From Castor canadensis (Eukaryota > Chordata > Mammalia > Rodentia > Castoridae): a stretch of DNA of 64,000 bases. Where the stretch lies: positions 72,945,910 through 73,009,909 of the forward strand of contig NC_133395.1 in assembly GCF_047511655.1 (NCBI RefSeq). The letters run 5' to 3'. Each line of letters starts with the position of its first letter. The stretch's first letter is position 1. The translations under genes were made by a program, and so were the position numbers. Shown piece by piece: positions 1 through 12,520 of this stretch. A model generated the notes under the pieces. That model was not told the DNA's origin, did not search any database, and saw nothing but the letters and a program-made list of their open reading frames with translations.

Positions 1-816
1 TAATTTTGTTACTCTTGGCTGTAATAAAATCCTTTGCTCCTTTTGCCCATGCTACCATAAACTTTATATTACAACTGGCTCTCAGTCTGTAATCCATCCT
101 CCCACACTCATGCCACAACTCAGCTCCAAAGGAGAGATGAGGAGAAAGAGAATGGAGGTTGATATCTCAGGTCTAATGGGGCTCCAAGTAGCAGAGTTAT
201 CTCTGCCTCTCCTCCCCTGCTCCCCCAAAATCATTGGTAAGCTTTGTGACTTGTGATACCTTGGAATAACTTTGTTTCTGAGATATCACTTTTCCTAGTG
301 AAATTTGCTATCCTGTTGAAAGAGTTTGGGATGTGCTGATTAGGATAAGTATGTAATTATTTCCGTGGTCAACTGAGAAAACTTCATGTGGGAAATAAGA
401 GCAGATGTTGCCCCAAAAAGAGTTCAGTTTGGCAGATGTAGAAACATGGCAGGGAGAGCCCATTCTGCCTGGCTGGGTAATTGCAAACAGCTGCCAGTCG
501 GCCTCCACTCCAAGGAAGAAAACGTCCCAGTGGGAAAGAATATCCATGTTCTGCTGGCCTACCTCCTCCTGGAGCAGAAGAGGGAAGAAACAGAACCCTC
601 ATCTGCCTCTTTCATCCCAGGACTTCTGTTTCTGAAAAATGCAGATGGCACTGATAGACCAAGAATTGTTTTCTTCACATTTTTCTACACAAAATGTACA
701 AGTTGTAATGAAGCCCTGTCAAGTATTTTTAAGCTATTGAGAAACCAGTGAACTCCAGTAAGTGATTGACATCCTGGCTTCTGTCATCAGCATGAACAGC
801 TGTGTGAATGTGAAGA
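1..816. other. Intergenic, no feature recognised
   Basis: A plus-strand ORF at 386-751 has no recognisable domain and overlaps other frames; I do not call a gene. Confidence 0.5.
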
Positions 817-903
817 GCTGAGCACTGAACTCTAAGCACTGAATACTAAGCACCAAGCACTGAGTACTGAGCACTGAGTCAAACATTGGGTACTGAGTAC
901 CAA
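817..903 (+). repeat. Degenerate tandem repeat
   Basis: About ten imperfect copies of an 8-mer-like unit (gcactgag / gtactgag / gaatacta) in 87 bases. Confidence 0.7.
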
Positions 904-2526
904 GGAAGCCCTCCCAGGCTACAGATATAATGGGCCTTCTTAGGGAAGAAAAGCAGTAAGTAAATGAATCCTGCCAGCTGTTCCAGTGCTACTAGAACAT
1001 GTCTCAATGCTGGGGGGAGAGCAGGGATTTTCTCCATGTTCGGAGAATATTCTGAATATATTTTCTACTCTCTATAGTTCATGGCAGTTCCCCTATGCTA
1101 AGAATATCCTGAATTCTTTTCAGGCCTTTGGAGTGTTCAAAGAGTTCTGTTCCTCTCAGTCTCCAACTTTGCCCTCTCAAGAACTATTCTGCCTTCTCCC
1201 CCTCTGCTAAGCCTTATCCTCCAGCACTAGAAGCCATTACTGCTTCCTTCCTCTGGGATCCCAGAGCACTCAGGAGACCTCTGTTTTAATGTAGCATCCA
1301 TGCCTTCAAAGAGTTGGTGTCCTCACTCTGTTTCCCAGACCCTATGACCCAGGTGGGAAGGACTGAGTCACAGCACCATGTACCCCATGGAGCCCAGCAC
1401 ATCACAGGACTGGGACATTCAAGATGCTCCCCAGCAAAAGGTCTGAAGAGGAAGAGCGTAGGTCGACACATGAGTCACTGTCTCTTTCCTCTCCCCACCT
1501 ATGCCTCTGATCCCCAAGCTTTCCTCCTGGGTCTCAGACCTCCACATCCCTAAGTCTTCCTCCCAAGATCTGCGCAGCAGGCACTTGCTCCTATGGGAGA
1601 CTCTAAGCATATTTTTCAGGTACTCATTCCCTTTTCAATGGTGGACATGACCCTGAACCACTAGAAATTTTAGAAATTATTTTGCACAGATAACAAGATA
1701 AACAGTCCTCATGCTTCACCCTGCTCTGAGTGTTTCTATACTCATAGCTCTGGACCCCTCTGGAAACTCTTTGAAATTTAAATCTAGGGGTTCTGGAAAT
1801 TCTTAAAAAGAACATTCCGGGGTAAGCAGTCTCTTGCAGCATAAGGACCAACTCAGGAAAAGTAATAGCATGTGAGGAGTGCATTTTTCTCCCTGGAAGG
1901 GAAGGCTATATTCACACACTTTGATTCGTCTGTTTTATTAACTTGAAGAACATCTGGGAAGAAACTGCCATTGTTTTTCTGCCACATGCAACTAAAGCTC
2001 ACACCAACGTATTTGAGGAATGACGCCATGGACTTAACCTTCTAAATTTCCTGTTCTTTCTTCCTAATGTTTGGGCTGCTCTGCCCTGCTGTGGGCAAGG
2101 TCCTAAACCCCAGGCAGCCAGTTGTTTGCCTCTGAGTCTTTCAATACAAGAAGTGGGGGACTCTAGAATTCTGCGGAAAGCAAATTCCTGCAGTCCTTTT
2201 GGTAGGTTTTTTAAAAACACAAATTCAAAACAAACTGTTAGAAAAGATGGTCAAAGAAGGGCAGAGAAGCTGAACACCAACGTCACTTGATGTTCTAACC
2301 CCTCACCACCAAATTGCCTCAGAACTGCAGGCCGTGGAGTTCCAGCCAGGCCCGGGGTAGACCTCCTTTATAGGTTAAGTGCTGCTAAGAGACAGAGAAA
2401 TTATGTCTTGGTTTACAAAACTCCAGGCTACTTTTGTGAAGTTTAACTTGATTATTAGTTTCTCTGATAATCAAGTCATACACATACAGAAAGACCAAGT
2501 CAGTGTTACTATCTCCCTCTCCTATC
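904..2526. other. Intergenic, no feature recognised
   Basis: Unique-looking sequence with no clear repeat or coding signal. Confidence 0.5.
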
Positions 2527-2560
2527 TACACACACACACACACACACCACACCACACTAA
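2527..2560 (+). repeat. CA microsatellite
   Basis: Run of (CA) with an imperfect ccacaccacac end. Confidence 0.9.
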
Positions 2561-4160
2561 AGTCTCTTAACTTCAGGGGAAGAGAATTACCATCAGGGCA
2601 CTTTCTAGAAGTTTCTGCTATTGTGTATTTTCAGAAGCTTACAAAAGAAAAGCAGGTATAGGAGGCACCATTGTGAGCAAACCATTTTTCAAAATGAACT
2701 ATTCAATGAGGTGTTGATTGCATGACACACAGTTGCACACTGAGAACACACTCACCTGACACACCAGCCCTGATGGCCAGGAATGCTCCAATTAAGGATG
2801 GCTTCCTGAAATGGAGAAGAGGCAGGGGAAAAAGGAGGAAGAAGGTCCCATTTATCCTGGGAGTACAGACTCACCCAGTAGTGAGCTGGGTAAGCGAGGC
2901 CTTGAGTACCTCTTCACTAAGCAGCTTACCCTTTACCACTGCCCTTGTCCAATGGCCACACACTTATTTGCATAATGAGGTATGCAGTAAATATAATGTT
3001 ATAAAACATTATTCTCCTCTCCCCCTCCCACTTCCATTTTGCTGGGGCTTTCTAGAAGCTTTGTGTCTCTGCTCCTGCCTCTGGCTGTCCTGCAGGTCTC
3101 TCCTTTGAGCTTGAATCCCTCCCATGCAGTCAGAAGCTTAGAAAAGAGGAGAAGTGAAATGATCACTGCCCTGGGACCCAACGTCAACTGGTCCCCTGTC
3201 AGACCCCTGTCTGCCCAGCTCCGGAAGTAAATTTAAGGACCCACAAAGAAACACCCTTCACCCTTTCTCCTCCATTGTAGTTACGAACCTTCCCAGGCCC
3301 GTCTATGCTAAGTACTCAATACGTAGTTCTGGCTCAGGCTCTACTATCAGATGCTTGAGAGAGAAAATAAATCAGGGTGCAACTGTGGCTCCCTTTATTT
3401 GCTGCAAATATGCAAATATGGCTAATTAATGCATGAGTCAGCCGGAGCCAAAGGTGAAGGCACTTGGAGTATAGAGCTAAAATGTTTTCACAACCAGGAG
3501 GTGGACGTCTTCTGCTCTCTCTGATGTCTCAGTTTCCCCAGAGCTGTGAGCCTCCTGTCATTGAGTCAATGTCACAGACCATTCCAGTTACACTCAGCAA
3601 AAGGCAACAAGGACCCTATGAGTCAAGAGTTTAGCCAAGGGAACAGAGTCAGGCTGTCAGTAAGATCAGATCCTGAGCTTCAAGGCGGTCAAGAACAGAT
3701 GGGAGGAAGCTGCTGTGTGTCTCTTCCCAAAGTGCACCTCAGGGAATAACCCTGCCCAACAGAGTCGCTGGGGTGTGGCCAAGGTCCATGCCCCTAGCAG
3801 AGTAACTCCTCTCATGAAGACAGAAATTCTTTCTTCTGTGCATTTGTATCTCCACCTGCAGCTCAGCTAGGGGTGAGTCCACTCCAGACTCATGCTTCTC
3901 AGCAGTCACCAGCTCCCGGACTGAAGGACCCACTTCCTTGCTGGCTGTTGGCCGAAGGAATTCTTAGTCCCTTACAGGTCACTCAGCATGACATTTTGCC
4001 TCATCAAATCAGGCAAGCAAAGATGGCGGTAGAAAGTCAGCTAGCTAGCAAGGTTCAAGTCATAGTCCTTTGTAACCTAATCATGGAAATGATGTCCCTT
4101 CATGTTGCCATATGACATTTGTTATAAGCAAGTCACTCATGGGGACTACATCACACAAGA
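2561..4160. other. Intergenic, no feature recognised
   Basis: Unique-looking; scattered short ORFs are not credible. 'ttgctgcaaatatgcaaata' at 3399-3418 is AT-rich with an octamer-like ATGCAAAT word. Confidence 0.45.
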
Positions 4161-4361
4161 TGTTACAGTTTGAACCTTAAGCATCCTGCAAAGGTCATAT
4201 GCTAAAGACTCAGTCACCAGCCTATGGTGCTATTGGGGCCTGATGGAACCTTGAGGAGGTGGATCCCAGTGGAAGGAAGTTAGGTCATTGGGGGCATGCC
4301 CTTGAAGGGGATGTTGGCACCCTGGCCCCTTGTCACAACAACAGAAAGCTGACTAACATAT
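4161..4361 (+). mobile_element. MaLR-type LTR with internal deletion
   Basis: 'ggtgctattggggcctgatg', 'ggaaggaagttaggtcattg' and 'ggcatgcccttgaaggggat' match an ERVL-MaLR LTR. It then jumps from 'ggccccttg' straight to the LTR end 'tcacaacaacagaaagctga', so the middle is missing. Same family as 46092-46427. Confidence 0.65.
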
Positions 4362-4502
4362 AAGGCCAGTACCAGGAGGCAGGCATCACTGGGGTCCATC
4401 TTAGAGGCTGCCCCAGGGTATTTGGAAATGTGGAATTGAAGTTTGGGAGCAAGGAAGGAATCATCTAGATATATATGAGAGTTAAGATTATCAAAGGAAA
4501 GG

Positions 4503-4538
<36 letters not shown>
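4503..4538 (+). repeat. TG microsatellite
   Basis: About 17 TG units. Confidence 0.92.
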
Positions 4539-6177
4539 CCATGCATGTGTAAAGCAGGGAGGTAGAGAAGCCCACAAAATGGAGGAAAGAAGAATCCAAA
4601 GGATAATCAGAGCATCACTTTGTTCAAAACCTACAAGGAAAGTCATCTCCTGCAGGGAGTCCTCTTAGATTAAGTTGGCTCCACCCAATCCTCCACTTGT
4701 CATTCACTCAAAAGAGACCAAGAGTCTTTTATGTGAAAAGGCTGTGAGATTGAGCAGGAGCTATCACAGTCGCCAAGAAACATACAACTGAGGGAGTTAA
4801 GACAAATTTATAAGTAACTTTCCTGAAGATGAAAAGCAGTAATGGCGTGAGAATGGTGCTCAGAGGAGACAGGAGTCAGAATTTCACAGTGAGAAAGACT
4901 ACTTGGCCAGGGAAATGAGACTGACATAGGTCTGAGGCTGGTCTCTATTTGTTTACTCTTGACAATGTGCAGCTTTGGGCTTGGGTCCTAGGATATTGAT
5001 GTGGCTGGCTCTGGTTTGTCTCCCAGCTGCGTCATGTAACCAAATGCAAGCAGCCAACACATGTTCTAGAAATTTTCTGCACTCCTGTGGGGCCCCATGG
5101 GGTCCTGCACTGGTCGGTTCTCTGAGCTGCCTGCTGAAGGAAGCACTTCCTCTCCAGGGCTGGAGCTAGCAGAAACATGGAACACAGCAGACTGCCCGAG
5201 AACAGAAGAGAATAACGCCAGTGTTCGAAATGTGCTCTCGGTATTCTTCATTTTGTTGTTGGCAGACAAAGACCTTCATGGAAGGAGTGATTTCTTTTCT
5301 CCTCCATGCCAAAGTGATTCATTTCTTTCAGTGAATCATTTCTTTATTTGGTTTTTAGATGACATTCACAAAATCACCTTAGGGCAAAACTTTCCAAATG
5401 AAATCAGATAACATCAAACAAAACCACAGCAGCTTTTAAAGTTATCCCTGTACACCCATCGCATCACAAATCAGGGCTCAAATTCTACTTATAAATCTCC
5501 TGAAGGGAAGTTCCTGGAGCACAAACTGCTGCCCATTTTCCCGCCTTTCTCTGGCTGCTCCTCTTGGGTACTGCTTTGCCACGAACAGTTCCTGGAAATA
5601 AATATAAGAAGAACTAAAACCGGACAAAAGGAAAATAGCTACCAAGGATCAAAATTCTGAGAATAGGTTTCTGTTGACCAAGGGCAGTTTTGAGGCAAGG
5701 CCCCTCCAGACCTCACAGAGGAGGAGGGGAGAAGAGCAGTTTATTCTAAGCCCCTGGCAAGTTTTGGGGGGACAGCCGTGTGACTTCCCCAGCAAAGGCA
5801 GCCTCTGAGCTGACCATTCTAATGACCTGCTCCCTGTGTGCAGCAAAAGGGACACTGATAGGAAGTGGCAAGTTGCCAAAATCCCACTTATCAGCTTGTT
5901 AATAATTCTTCAGGCCTCCCAGTGCAACTATTGGACTCTAGATCGGAAAAATCATCACTGAGATGTCTTTACCCTCTCTGATATTCCACGAAGGTGGAAG
6001 CAAAAAATTCACACTGGAGAGTCTGGGGGTTCTGAACATAGAGGCTGGGGGTTAATATTCTCCTTTCTCCTAACACATAGGGGCCTGGTCCATTCAAACC
6101 TGCCCCCGGCAGAGAGCTGCCACACTAATGAGTTCTGCCTGGCTTGCTTATGGTGTATCTGGGCCTGTGTCTCAATG
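4539..6177. other. Intergenic, no feature recognised
   Basis: No repeat family or exon recognised. A short direct repeat (tgattcatttctttcagtga-like) lies at about 5317-5345. Confidence 0.45.
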
Positions 6178-6332
6178 TACGGTCCACATCCCTGCAACAT
6201 CAGCATGACCTGGAAGCTTATTGAAAGTGCAGTGTTTCAGATCCCATCTGAGACCCACAGAACCAGCTGCTGCCTGGTAATGAGAACGTCCAAATGATTC
6301 ACATGCACCACAAAAAGCATTGCTCTAATTCA
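6178..6332 (+). mobile_element. MER5A-like hAT relic
   Basis: 'catcagcatgacctggaagc' then 'gagacccacagaaccagctg' and 'aaatgattcacatgcaccac' match the order of MER5A/B. Heavily diverged. Confidence 0.5.
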
Positions 6333-6560
6333 CTTACAAGAATTTATCCTGAAGAAACAGATAAAGGCCCTGCAATGTTTCAGGAAACATTGCTTATAAG
6401 GACAAAGACTAGAAACCAACCAAATATATAGAAGCATTATTTGTTGAGTACCTACTATGTGGTACCAACAAAATGGGTCTGAAAAAAACAGACAGCCTTA
6501 AAAATATGGCTCATTTTTGAGGGATGGAACATTACTTAACCATTTTTTAAATACTTCTTT
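6325..6560 (+). mobile_element. Possible old L1 3' fragment
   Basis: 'gaatttatcctgaagaaaca', 'ctagaaaccaaccaaatata' and 'gatggaacattacttaacca' resemble the tail region of ancient L1ME-type elements. Weak. Confidence 0.4.
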
Positions 6561-7082
6561 AAAACAAAGAAGAAGAAAAGGGCCGCTATAAACAAACAAG
6601 CAAACACAGAAAGGGCTCAGCTGCTGGTGTGCAGTGGAACTGCGTGGGAAGTGAATCAACCTAGGACTGTGCTGTCTAAACAGGACTGTTACCTTCCACT
6701 TCTCCCGTTTCCTTCTTCCAAGACATAGTCCACTCTGTCTCAGATGCCCAGGACACTTGTTCTCATCTCTACAGAGCTCATGATATTTATGTCACCATAT
6801 TTATTTTTTTCCTAAGAGGAAGGCAGCTCAGATAAGTGCCTTCCATTTAAGTCAAATGTAAGTTTATTCAACTACAGACATAAGAAGGATAAGGAAATCT
6901 GGACAGGGAACCTTCCAGAGAATATAGCAGTATTATCTTCTGAGCCCAGGTCTGAAATTTACTGCTGCTCTCCATGCTTTTCCATAAATCATCACTTTGC
7001 TTAGTATTATTCAAGCAAAGCAAAGTCACTCAGGCAACTTCTTATAATTAAGGGAAGGGACAGTAGCTGTCTTTTAAAAAAT

Positions 7083-7156
7083 GCCTGGAAATGTGATCTC
7101 TAGAGGATAAATGGCCCTAGCATGTGTGAAGCCCTGGATTTGATCCCCAACATTGT
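7083..7156 (+). mobile_element. Decayed ID-like SINE
   Basis: 'tggccctagcatgtgtgaag' then 'ccctggatttgatccccaac' keep the tRNA-like B-box half of an ID SINE. Confidence 0.55.
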
Positions 7157-7224
7157 AAATAAATATTTCCTAAAATTATATTAGCTTCTGATGCTACAAA
7201 ACTAGGATTTTCTCCCAGTATTAA

Positions 7225-7412
7225 ATTAGGGCTTCACAATCGTGGCACTGTTGACATTTGGGACTGGATTTCCCTGCCTTGTAGGATGCTTCTGGGCATC
7301 CTTTGTCTCTATCCACTAGATATCAGCAGCACTTCCCCTTCTCCCTCTCCAACTGTGACAACCAAAATCCCCAAACATCGCCAAACATCCCCAGTTATGA
7401 GAGCCATTGTGT
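7225..7412 (+). mobile_element. MER20-like hAT-Charlie relic
   Basis: 'gcactgttgacatttgggac', 'ttgtaggatgcttctgggca' and 'tctatccactagatatcagc' match the body of MER20, a non-autonomous hAT element. Family name from memory. Confidence 0.6.
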
Positions 7413-7622
7413 TAAAAGGATATACACTGGATCTAAAAGCCCAGGGGAATAGAAATGTGGATACAGGAATAGGGAAAGGGAAGGAAACCTAAAACTTGAA
7501 TGTGGTTGATGTGCTTACTGTAGAAGAGGGAATATAGTAATCTTAAACTCACAGAGGCTACTAGAGGAAGGGGACCAGGAAGTAGTGAAGAGGTCTGGCA
7601 GAGATGCACCAATGTGGGTTGT

Positions 7623-7640
7623 TAAAAAAAAAAAAAAAAA
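7623..7640 (+). repeat. Poly(A) run
   Basis: About 17 A after 'gggttgtt'. No retro-element is clear on its left. Confidence 0.8.
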
Positions 7641-7699
7641 GGAAAAAGAAGAAATAAGAATGAACAAAAACACAAAAATAAAAATGAAGAAATGTGGTT

Positions 7700-8040
7700 A
7701 TTAAAGATGTACGGGAGTTTTGTATTGAGAGAGGTATTATGGGTGACTCAGTGACCACTGAGGATGGGAGATGACACAGAAGAGAAGCAACAAATGAGTT
7801 AGTATAGCTATGTGGTCTGAGCAAAGGGATGGATAGAGGATGCCATTAGCGAAAATGTTTAAATTAGGAAAGATAATGAATTTGGTTTGACATCTTGAGT
7901 TGTAGGTAACCTGTGCAAAGGAACTTATATGAGAAGAGGGGCATAAATTGGTAGAAATAGAGGTTAAAAGAAAAATCAGGGCTACAGAGTAACATATGTC
8001 ATTATCAACCCTGAAAATTGAAGCCATGTGAAGGCAACAT
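7700..8040 (-). mobile_element. L2 relic, antisense
   Basis: 'taggaaagataatgaatttg' and 'gacatcttgagttgtaggta' in plus sense are a familiar antisense L2 wording. No coding potential. Confidence 0.45.
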
Positions 8041-8384
8041 TTTACTCAAGGGTCATAAAGAGAGTTAAAATCTGAATTCTGGGGAATATAAACCACAGGT
8101 GATCAGTGAAAGAGTGGATGGATTCACTCCACTCTTAAAAAGGGTGGAGTAAAAAGAGTGGATTCAAGCTGAAAGCAAGTGAGGCCAGGTAGTATTTGGA
8201 ATCCACAAGAAAAAACAAGCAGTAAAAGTAATTATGCAATTATAAAAGACAGTACAAATGAACAGTTCTTCCTTTTTTCTCTAAACTGATTTTAAGCAAT
8301 TGCATAAACTATTAGATACAGATATAGATATACAATGTACTGTTGGGCCCATAACACATAAAAGTGAATTATCTGTGCTATAGT
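8041..8384. other. Intergenic, no feature recognised
   Basis: A-rich; a small imperfect palindrome built on ggagtgg/ccactcc at 8110-8165. Confidence 0.45.
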
Positions 8385-8708
8385 CTACATTTTGGTGTTC
8401 CTCCAAAATTCACATGTTAGTTAATCCCCAATTAGTATTATGAGGTGGAGTCCTTAGGAGGTGACTAGGTCATAACAGCAGAGTCCTCATATGATTAGTT
8501 CCATTTTAAAAGAGGCTGAGGAAGGCTGTTTGCACCTTCTACCATGTGAGGATGTGTCTAGAAGGTGCCGTCTATGAGCAGACACTGAATCTACCAGCAC
8601 CTTGATCTTGGACTTCCCAACCTCTAGAACTGTGAGAAATGCATTTCTGTTGTTTCTAAAATTGTCAGTCTAAGGTATTTTATTATAGCAACTCAAATGG
8701 ACTAAGAC
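8385..8708 (+). mobile_element. MLT1-type MaLR LTR
   Basis: 'ggtgttcctccaaaattcac', 'tgaggtggagtccttaggag', 'cttgatcttggacttcccaa' and 'agcaactcaaatggactaag' appear in the order of MLT1 LTRs. Confidence 0.75.
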
Positions 8709-10079
8709 AATCAGTGTAGTACATTTGCCAATAATAGCACAAAGGAGGTAGAGGGAACAAAGCTGTATGAGGCTAAGGAATGACAACAGATGGCCAAATA
8801 ATTATAGCAATGTATTGTTGGATTCGTAGCTTTAATAAATGTAGTATTTATAACAACCATATTACAAAAAGAAGGGGAAAATAGAGCTATAAAGAGAGAG
8901 TTTTTATCTCTAGAATTAAGCTAATATAAATCTGAAACTGACTAACCAGTTAAGATATGTGGTAGGTTAAGTCCTAGAGTGGCCATTACAAAGAAATTCA
9001 AAAAAAATAAATGGAGAAAGCATCATTAAAGAAATATAAATACTTCAATAGAAAATATTCATGAAATGCAGAAAGAAAGCAGTACAAGAGGAATGAAAGA
9101 ACAAAATAAAAGACATGAGACGTAGTTCTTGCCCCTACCTGAGGGTGGGAACGTTTCCTATATATTATTCTTTGTGATTCCACCAGTGTCTAGAGCAGAT
9201 TTGTTGACTAAAGATTGAATAGAATTCTCAAGAATTGATTATCCACTTTTGCACCCCTGGTTCCTAGTGTAGAGTTTAGTTCATAACAGATCCTCAATAA
9301 TGGTTGAAGTGCTTTAGAGTTTGATTTTTAAAATTACATTGCCAATAAACTTTTCTGTCGGAAGACCATGAGGCCTTTGTGAACAGTCTATGTATTTCCA
9401 TGCTGTGTTCAAAAACAAGGGAAGGGTCTTAAGATTTGCAGTGAGGTCATACATCCTATTCTCACAAAACCACTCGTAAGAAGGCAGATGGATGCAGTAA
9501 CTCAGTATTGCTATCACTCAAGGGAGTAAGAAAAGGATCCTTTTGTTTGGTTGAAAATTTCCTGCAGAGATGAATCTTAAGTGACAGGGAGAGCAGTCAC
9601 ACTGGAATGTTTATTTACTCTTTGACAAAGGCTCTTTCACCTTCGGTGCAATATTAACTCTCAGTGTCCTCAGGACACATGACAGAAAGTCATTTTCTTC
9701 CTGGTGACTCACCAGTTTTCCTTGTGTACCTTTTACAGGGCTGTTGAAAGATGGTTGGAACAGCTACGAGGCCAAAGCCAGCACTCACAGCAAGTTCTGT
9801 GGCAGCAAAAGCCATATTAACAGAGCATTCAAACTCTTGGGCTGGTAATGCTGACTCACCCGTGTCCTCCTAAAGGCAGGTGCTGGAGATGGAGCTCGGC
9901 TTCTGGTCCTCCAAGTCACCTGGAAGACCAGAACTGGCTGTGATCCCTGCTTGCCACCCTCTCCCTAAACCCTCAGTTCTCCCTCACTCCACTCTCCTAA
10001 ACCTGCTCTCTGGAACATCCACAATTCATTGACACCACAGCACATGAAGACCAGAGCTTCACAAGTTGGTTTTTCTGGT
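8709..10079. other. Intergenic, mostly unassigned
   Basis: A weak MIR/L2-like tail lies at about 9182-9308 ('cagatcctcaataatggttg'); otherwise nothing is recognised. Confidence 0.4.
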
Positions 10080-10108
10080 TTTATTTTATTTTTTTTTTTT
10101 TTTTTTAG
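10080..10108 (+). repeat. Poly(T) run
   Basis: T-rich run of about 27 bases; it may be the tail of an antisense retro-copy, but no body is recognised to its right. Confidence 0.75.
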
Positions 10109-10599
10109 CTGAGGTTAAGACAATGCAGATTTTTTTGGGAAACCTACATGAGCACATCATTTAGTCTCCCAAAGTCCCCTCTCTCTTACTTATCCATTCT
10201 TATTGGGGTCTTATCCTTCCACTTTGCAGACTCAGTACTGTGACACATCTCTCAACTTTAACCTAGCATGTGGACAATGCCTTACCCGTTTTTGTACACA
10301 TTATGGAGACTCAGTGCTAAGCAAACATCTTCCACATTCTTGTCATCGTCTTCTCCAGCACACAGTCACAGCTCTATCTGTGGGCTGATGGGGTGTAACT
10401 CAGGGCCTAGGCCATCTATGGACATGATGGGAGAAAATATGGTCCTCACTCAGCTAGTGTCTCTTTCTTTTCAAAATGCTCCATGGACAAGCAGAACTGA
10501 ATCCCTTTAAAAGACAAATCCCTCACCTAACTTATTGTCTTTCTATCATTATCACAGAAGTAAATTTGTTATTGAGTGAATTCATTATTTAGGTTTTTC
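10109..10599. other. Intergenic, no feature recognised
   Basis: No repeat or coding signal recognised. Confidence 0.45.
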
Positions 10600-10826
10600 C
10601 TAAAACCAAATTGACTCCCTCTTGCTTGCTCACTCTGAGCTCTCTTGCCCTTCTACCTCCCATACCTCCTCCCATGAGATGATATAGCAACAGAGCCCTG
10701 CCAGATGCTGGTCTTTTGACCAGGAACATCCCAGCCTCCAGAACTATGTGAACTAAATTTATTTTCTTTATAAATTTGCCAGACTGTGGTACTTTGTTAC
10801 AGCCACAGAAAACAAAAAACAAATTA
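10600..10826 (+). mobile_element. MaLR LTR 3' part
   Basis: 'ccatgagatgatatagcaac', 'catcccagcctccagaacta' and 'ttgttacagccacagaaaac' match the 3' half of MLT1-type LTRs. Confidence 0.6.
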
Positions 10827-11449
10827 AGATAAATATCTTGGAACTAAGAAAACACTGTAAGTGAGACGATTAAAACACTACAGTAGGGAGAGGGAAGCAT
10901 GAAAGATCATTTCAATAAAGCAAGCATGATAGAATTGGCTCTGACACTACAGGCTTGAAAGATGCAAATATTTGGGGACAATAAGCCCCTTCAGTACCTC
11001 TAAACTTCCAGCATCCAGCTCTTACGCACCTAAAGTCACAGCAGAAAGTCACAGCTGCCCTGCCTGAGCCGTGCAACTTGACTTGCTCTGATTATAGCCA
11101 ACTTGTCCCAGAAACCCCTGCAGAGGAGGTGGAGGGTGGAAGCTCCGAACCCTCATCCACTGTCTTTTTCCCAGAGCAGACGACCACACTTCCACTGAAT
11201 GAGCACTGGCCTATTTGTTCCCTCATTTCATGGTGCTCAGCGTAGGGAAACTGAGGTGGACAATGAGCTGTTTCTTAACGATGTGTTTGCTAAGAGAAGT
11301 AAAGGGGATTTCCCCATTTTCATCCTTAAGGTTAAAAAAAGGAAAAAAAAGAACCTTAAAATCCCAGAGAAAAGCTATGAAGTTCAAAGAAACCTATGGA
11401 TTGAATTTTCAAGACTCATCAGTACACAGAAAGAGGGAGCTGTGGACCA

Positions 11450-11487
<38 letters not shown>

Positions 11488-12159
11488 CACACACACACCA
11501 CAGTAAGACAATGAAAGGAGAAAAATAGATTATTTTTGATTCTGAGATGTTGGCTGTCAAGGGATTTTCAGACATAATCCAAAAACGGTATATTATTTGT
11601 TTTTTATTTATGGTTTTTTATTTATTTCTTGCAAGTTTACTGCTGGCTATACATTTGTCAAAAATGACATTAGAGGCAGCAAACCAAGGACTCACATGTA
11701 TATTTCATTAGTAGGTAATTATGTTCCTTATAATTGGTTTCTAAATCAGACCATTTCACAATTATGGTGTTTTCTTGGCCTTTTCAATTGAAAGATAGTA
11801 AGAAAGTTTTTGTTATCAAAAGGGCATATTCCTTACCTCTGTTATGGAGTGAAGGAAAAAAGCTAAAATAAAAATACACTTATTTTGCATATGTAGAATG
11901 CTTTTTATTAAAATGCATCCTACATTCAAAGAAAGGAAGAAGAAGACTGCAGAGATGTTTCTAAATATAACAAAATACCATGAGGGGAATTGGATGATGG
12001 GGATGGATCCTCAAAATCAATAATGAAGTCAAGCTGTTTAAATGCCAAAATCATTTTTCACCCAAATGAAAAAAGAAAATTGGGCCTTCATGAGGCCACA
12101 AAATAACGATAATGAACGACCTTCAGGAGGCCTGTTCTTAGAGAAATCTAAGAGCATTT
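10827..12159. other. Intergenic, only a CA repeat
   Basis: Apart from the CA repeat at 11448-11500 I see nothing assignable. Confidence 0.45.
11448..11500 (+). repeat. CA microsatellite
   Basis: About 24 CA units with two interruptions. Confidence 0.92.
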
Positions 12160-12256
12160 CTTCATTGATTCAACAAACCTGTCCTGAGCAATGTGTCAGG
12201 TACTGAGGATAAAATAGTGAGGAAAGAAAAAGTCTCAGCACTGCTGGAGTTTAGCA
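12160..12256 (-). mobile_element. L2/MIR-class fragment
   Basis: 'attgattcaacaaacctgtc' and 'gtcaggtactgaggataaaa' form a short, common ancient-repeat wording. Confidence 0.4.
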
Positions 12257-12275
12257 ATGACCTGGGCTCACAGGT

Positions 12276-12332
12276 GCTCTTTCTCTCCTCTCTCTCTCTC
12301 TCTGTCTCTCTCTGTCTCTCTCTGTCTCTCAG
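12276..12332 (+). repeat. CT-rich simple repeat
   Basis: Repeated ctctctgtctctctctgt, a polypyrimidine tract. Confidence 0.9.
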
Positions 12333-12344
12333 CAAAACTGTCTG

Positions 12345-12520
12345 TTAAAAGCACAGATTTGCAAATCCTGCCTCTACTGACTAACTCCCCCAATGCTCTG
12401 TGCTTCCCTTCCCCATCTGTAAAATGCACTATGTGCATACCTACCTCATAGGGAAGGTGTACGCCTCCACAAATTAATACATATAAAGTACTTAAAACAA
12501 TGATGGGCATAACAGAGACA
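12345..12520 (+). mobile_element. MIR SINE
   Basis: 'tccccatctgtaaaatgcac', 'cctacctcatagggaaggtg' and 'ataaagtacttaaaacaatg' follow the MIR core order in sense. Confidence 0.7.

Noticed and set aside
386-751. 121-codon plus-strand ORF
   Set aside because: No recognisable domain, start context or splice structure; overlapping ORFs in other frames are of similar length, as expected by chance.
11448-11500. His/Thr-repeat ORFs over CA repeats
   Set aside because: Microsatellite translation, not protein coding.
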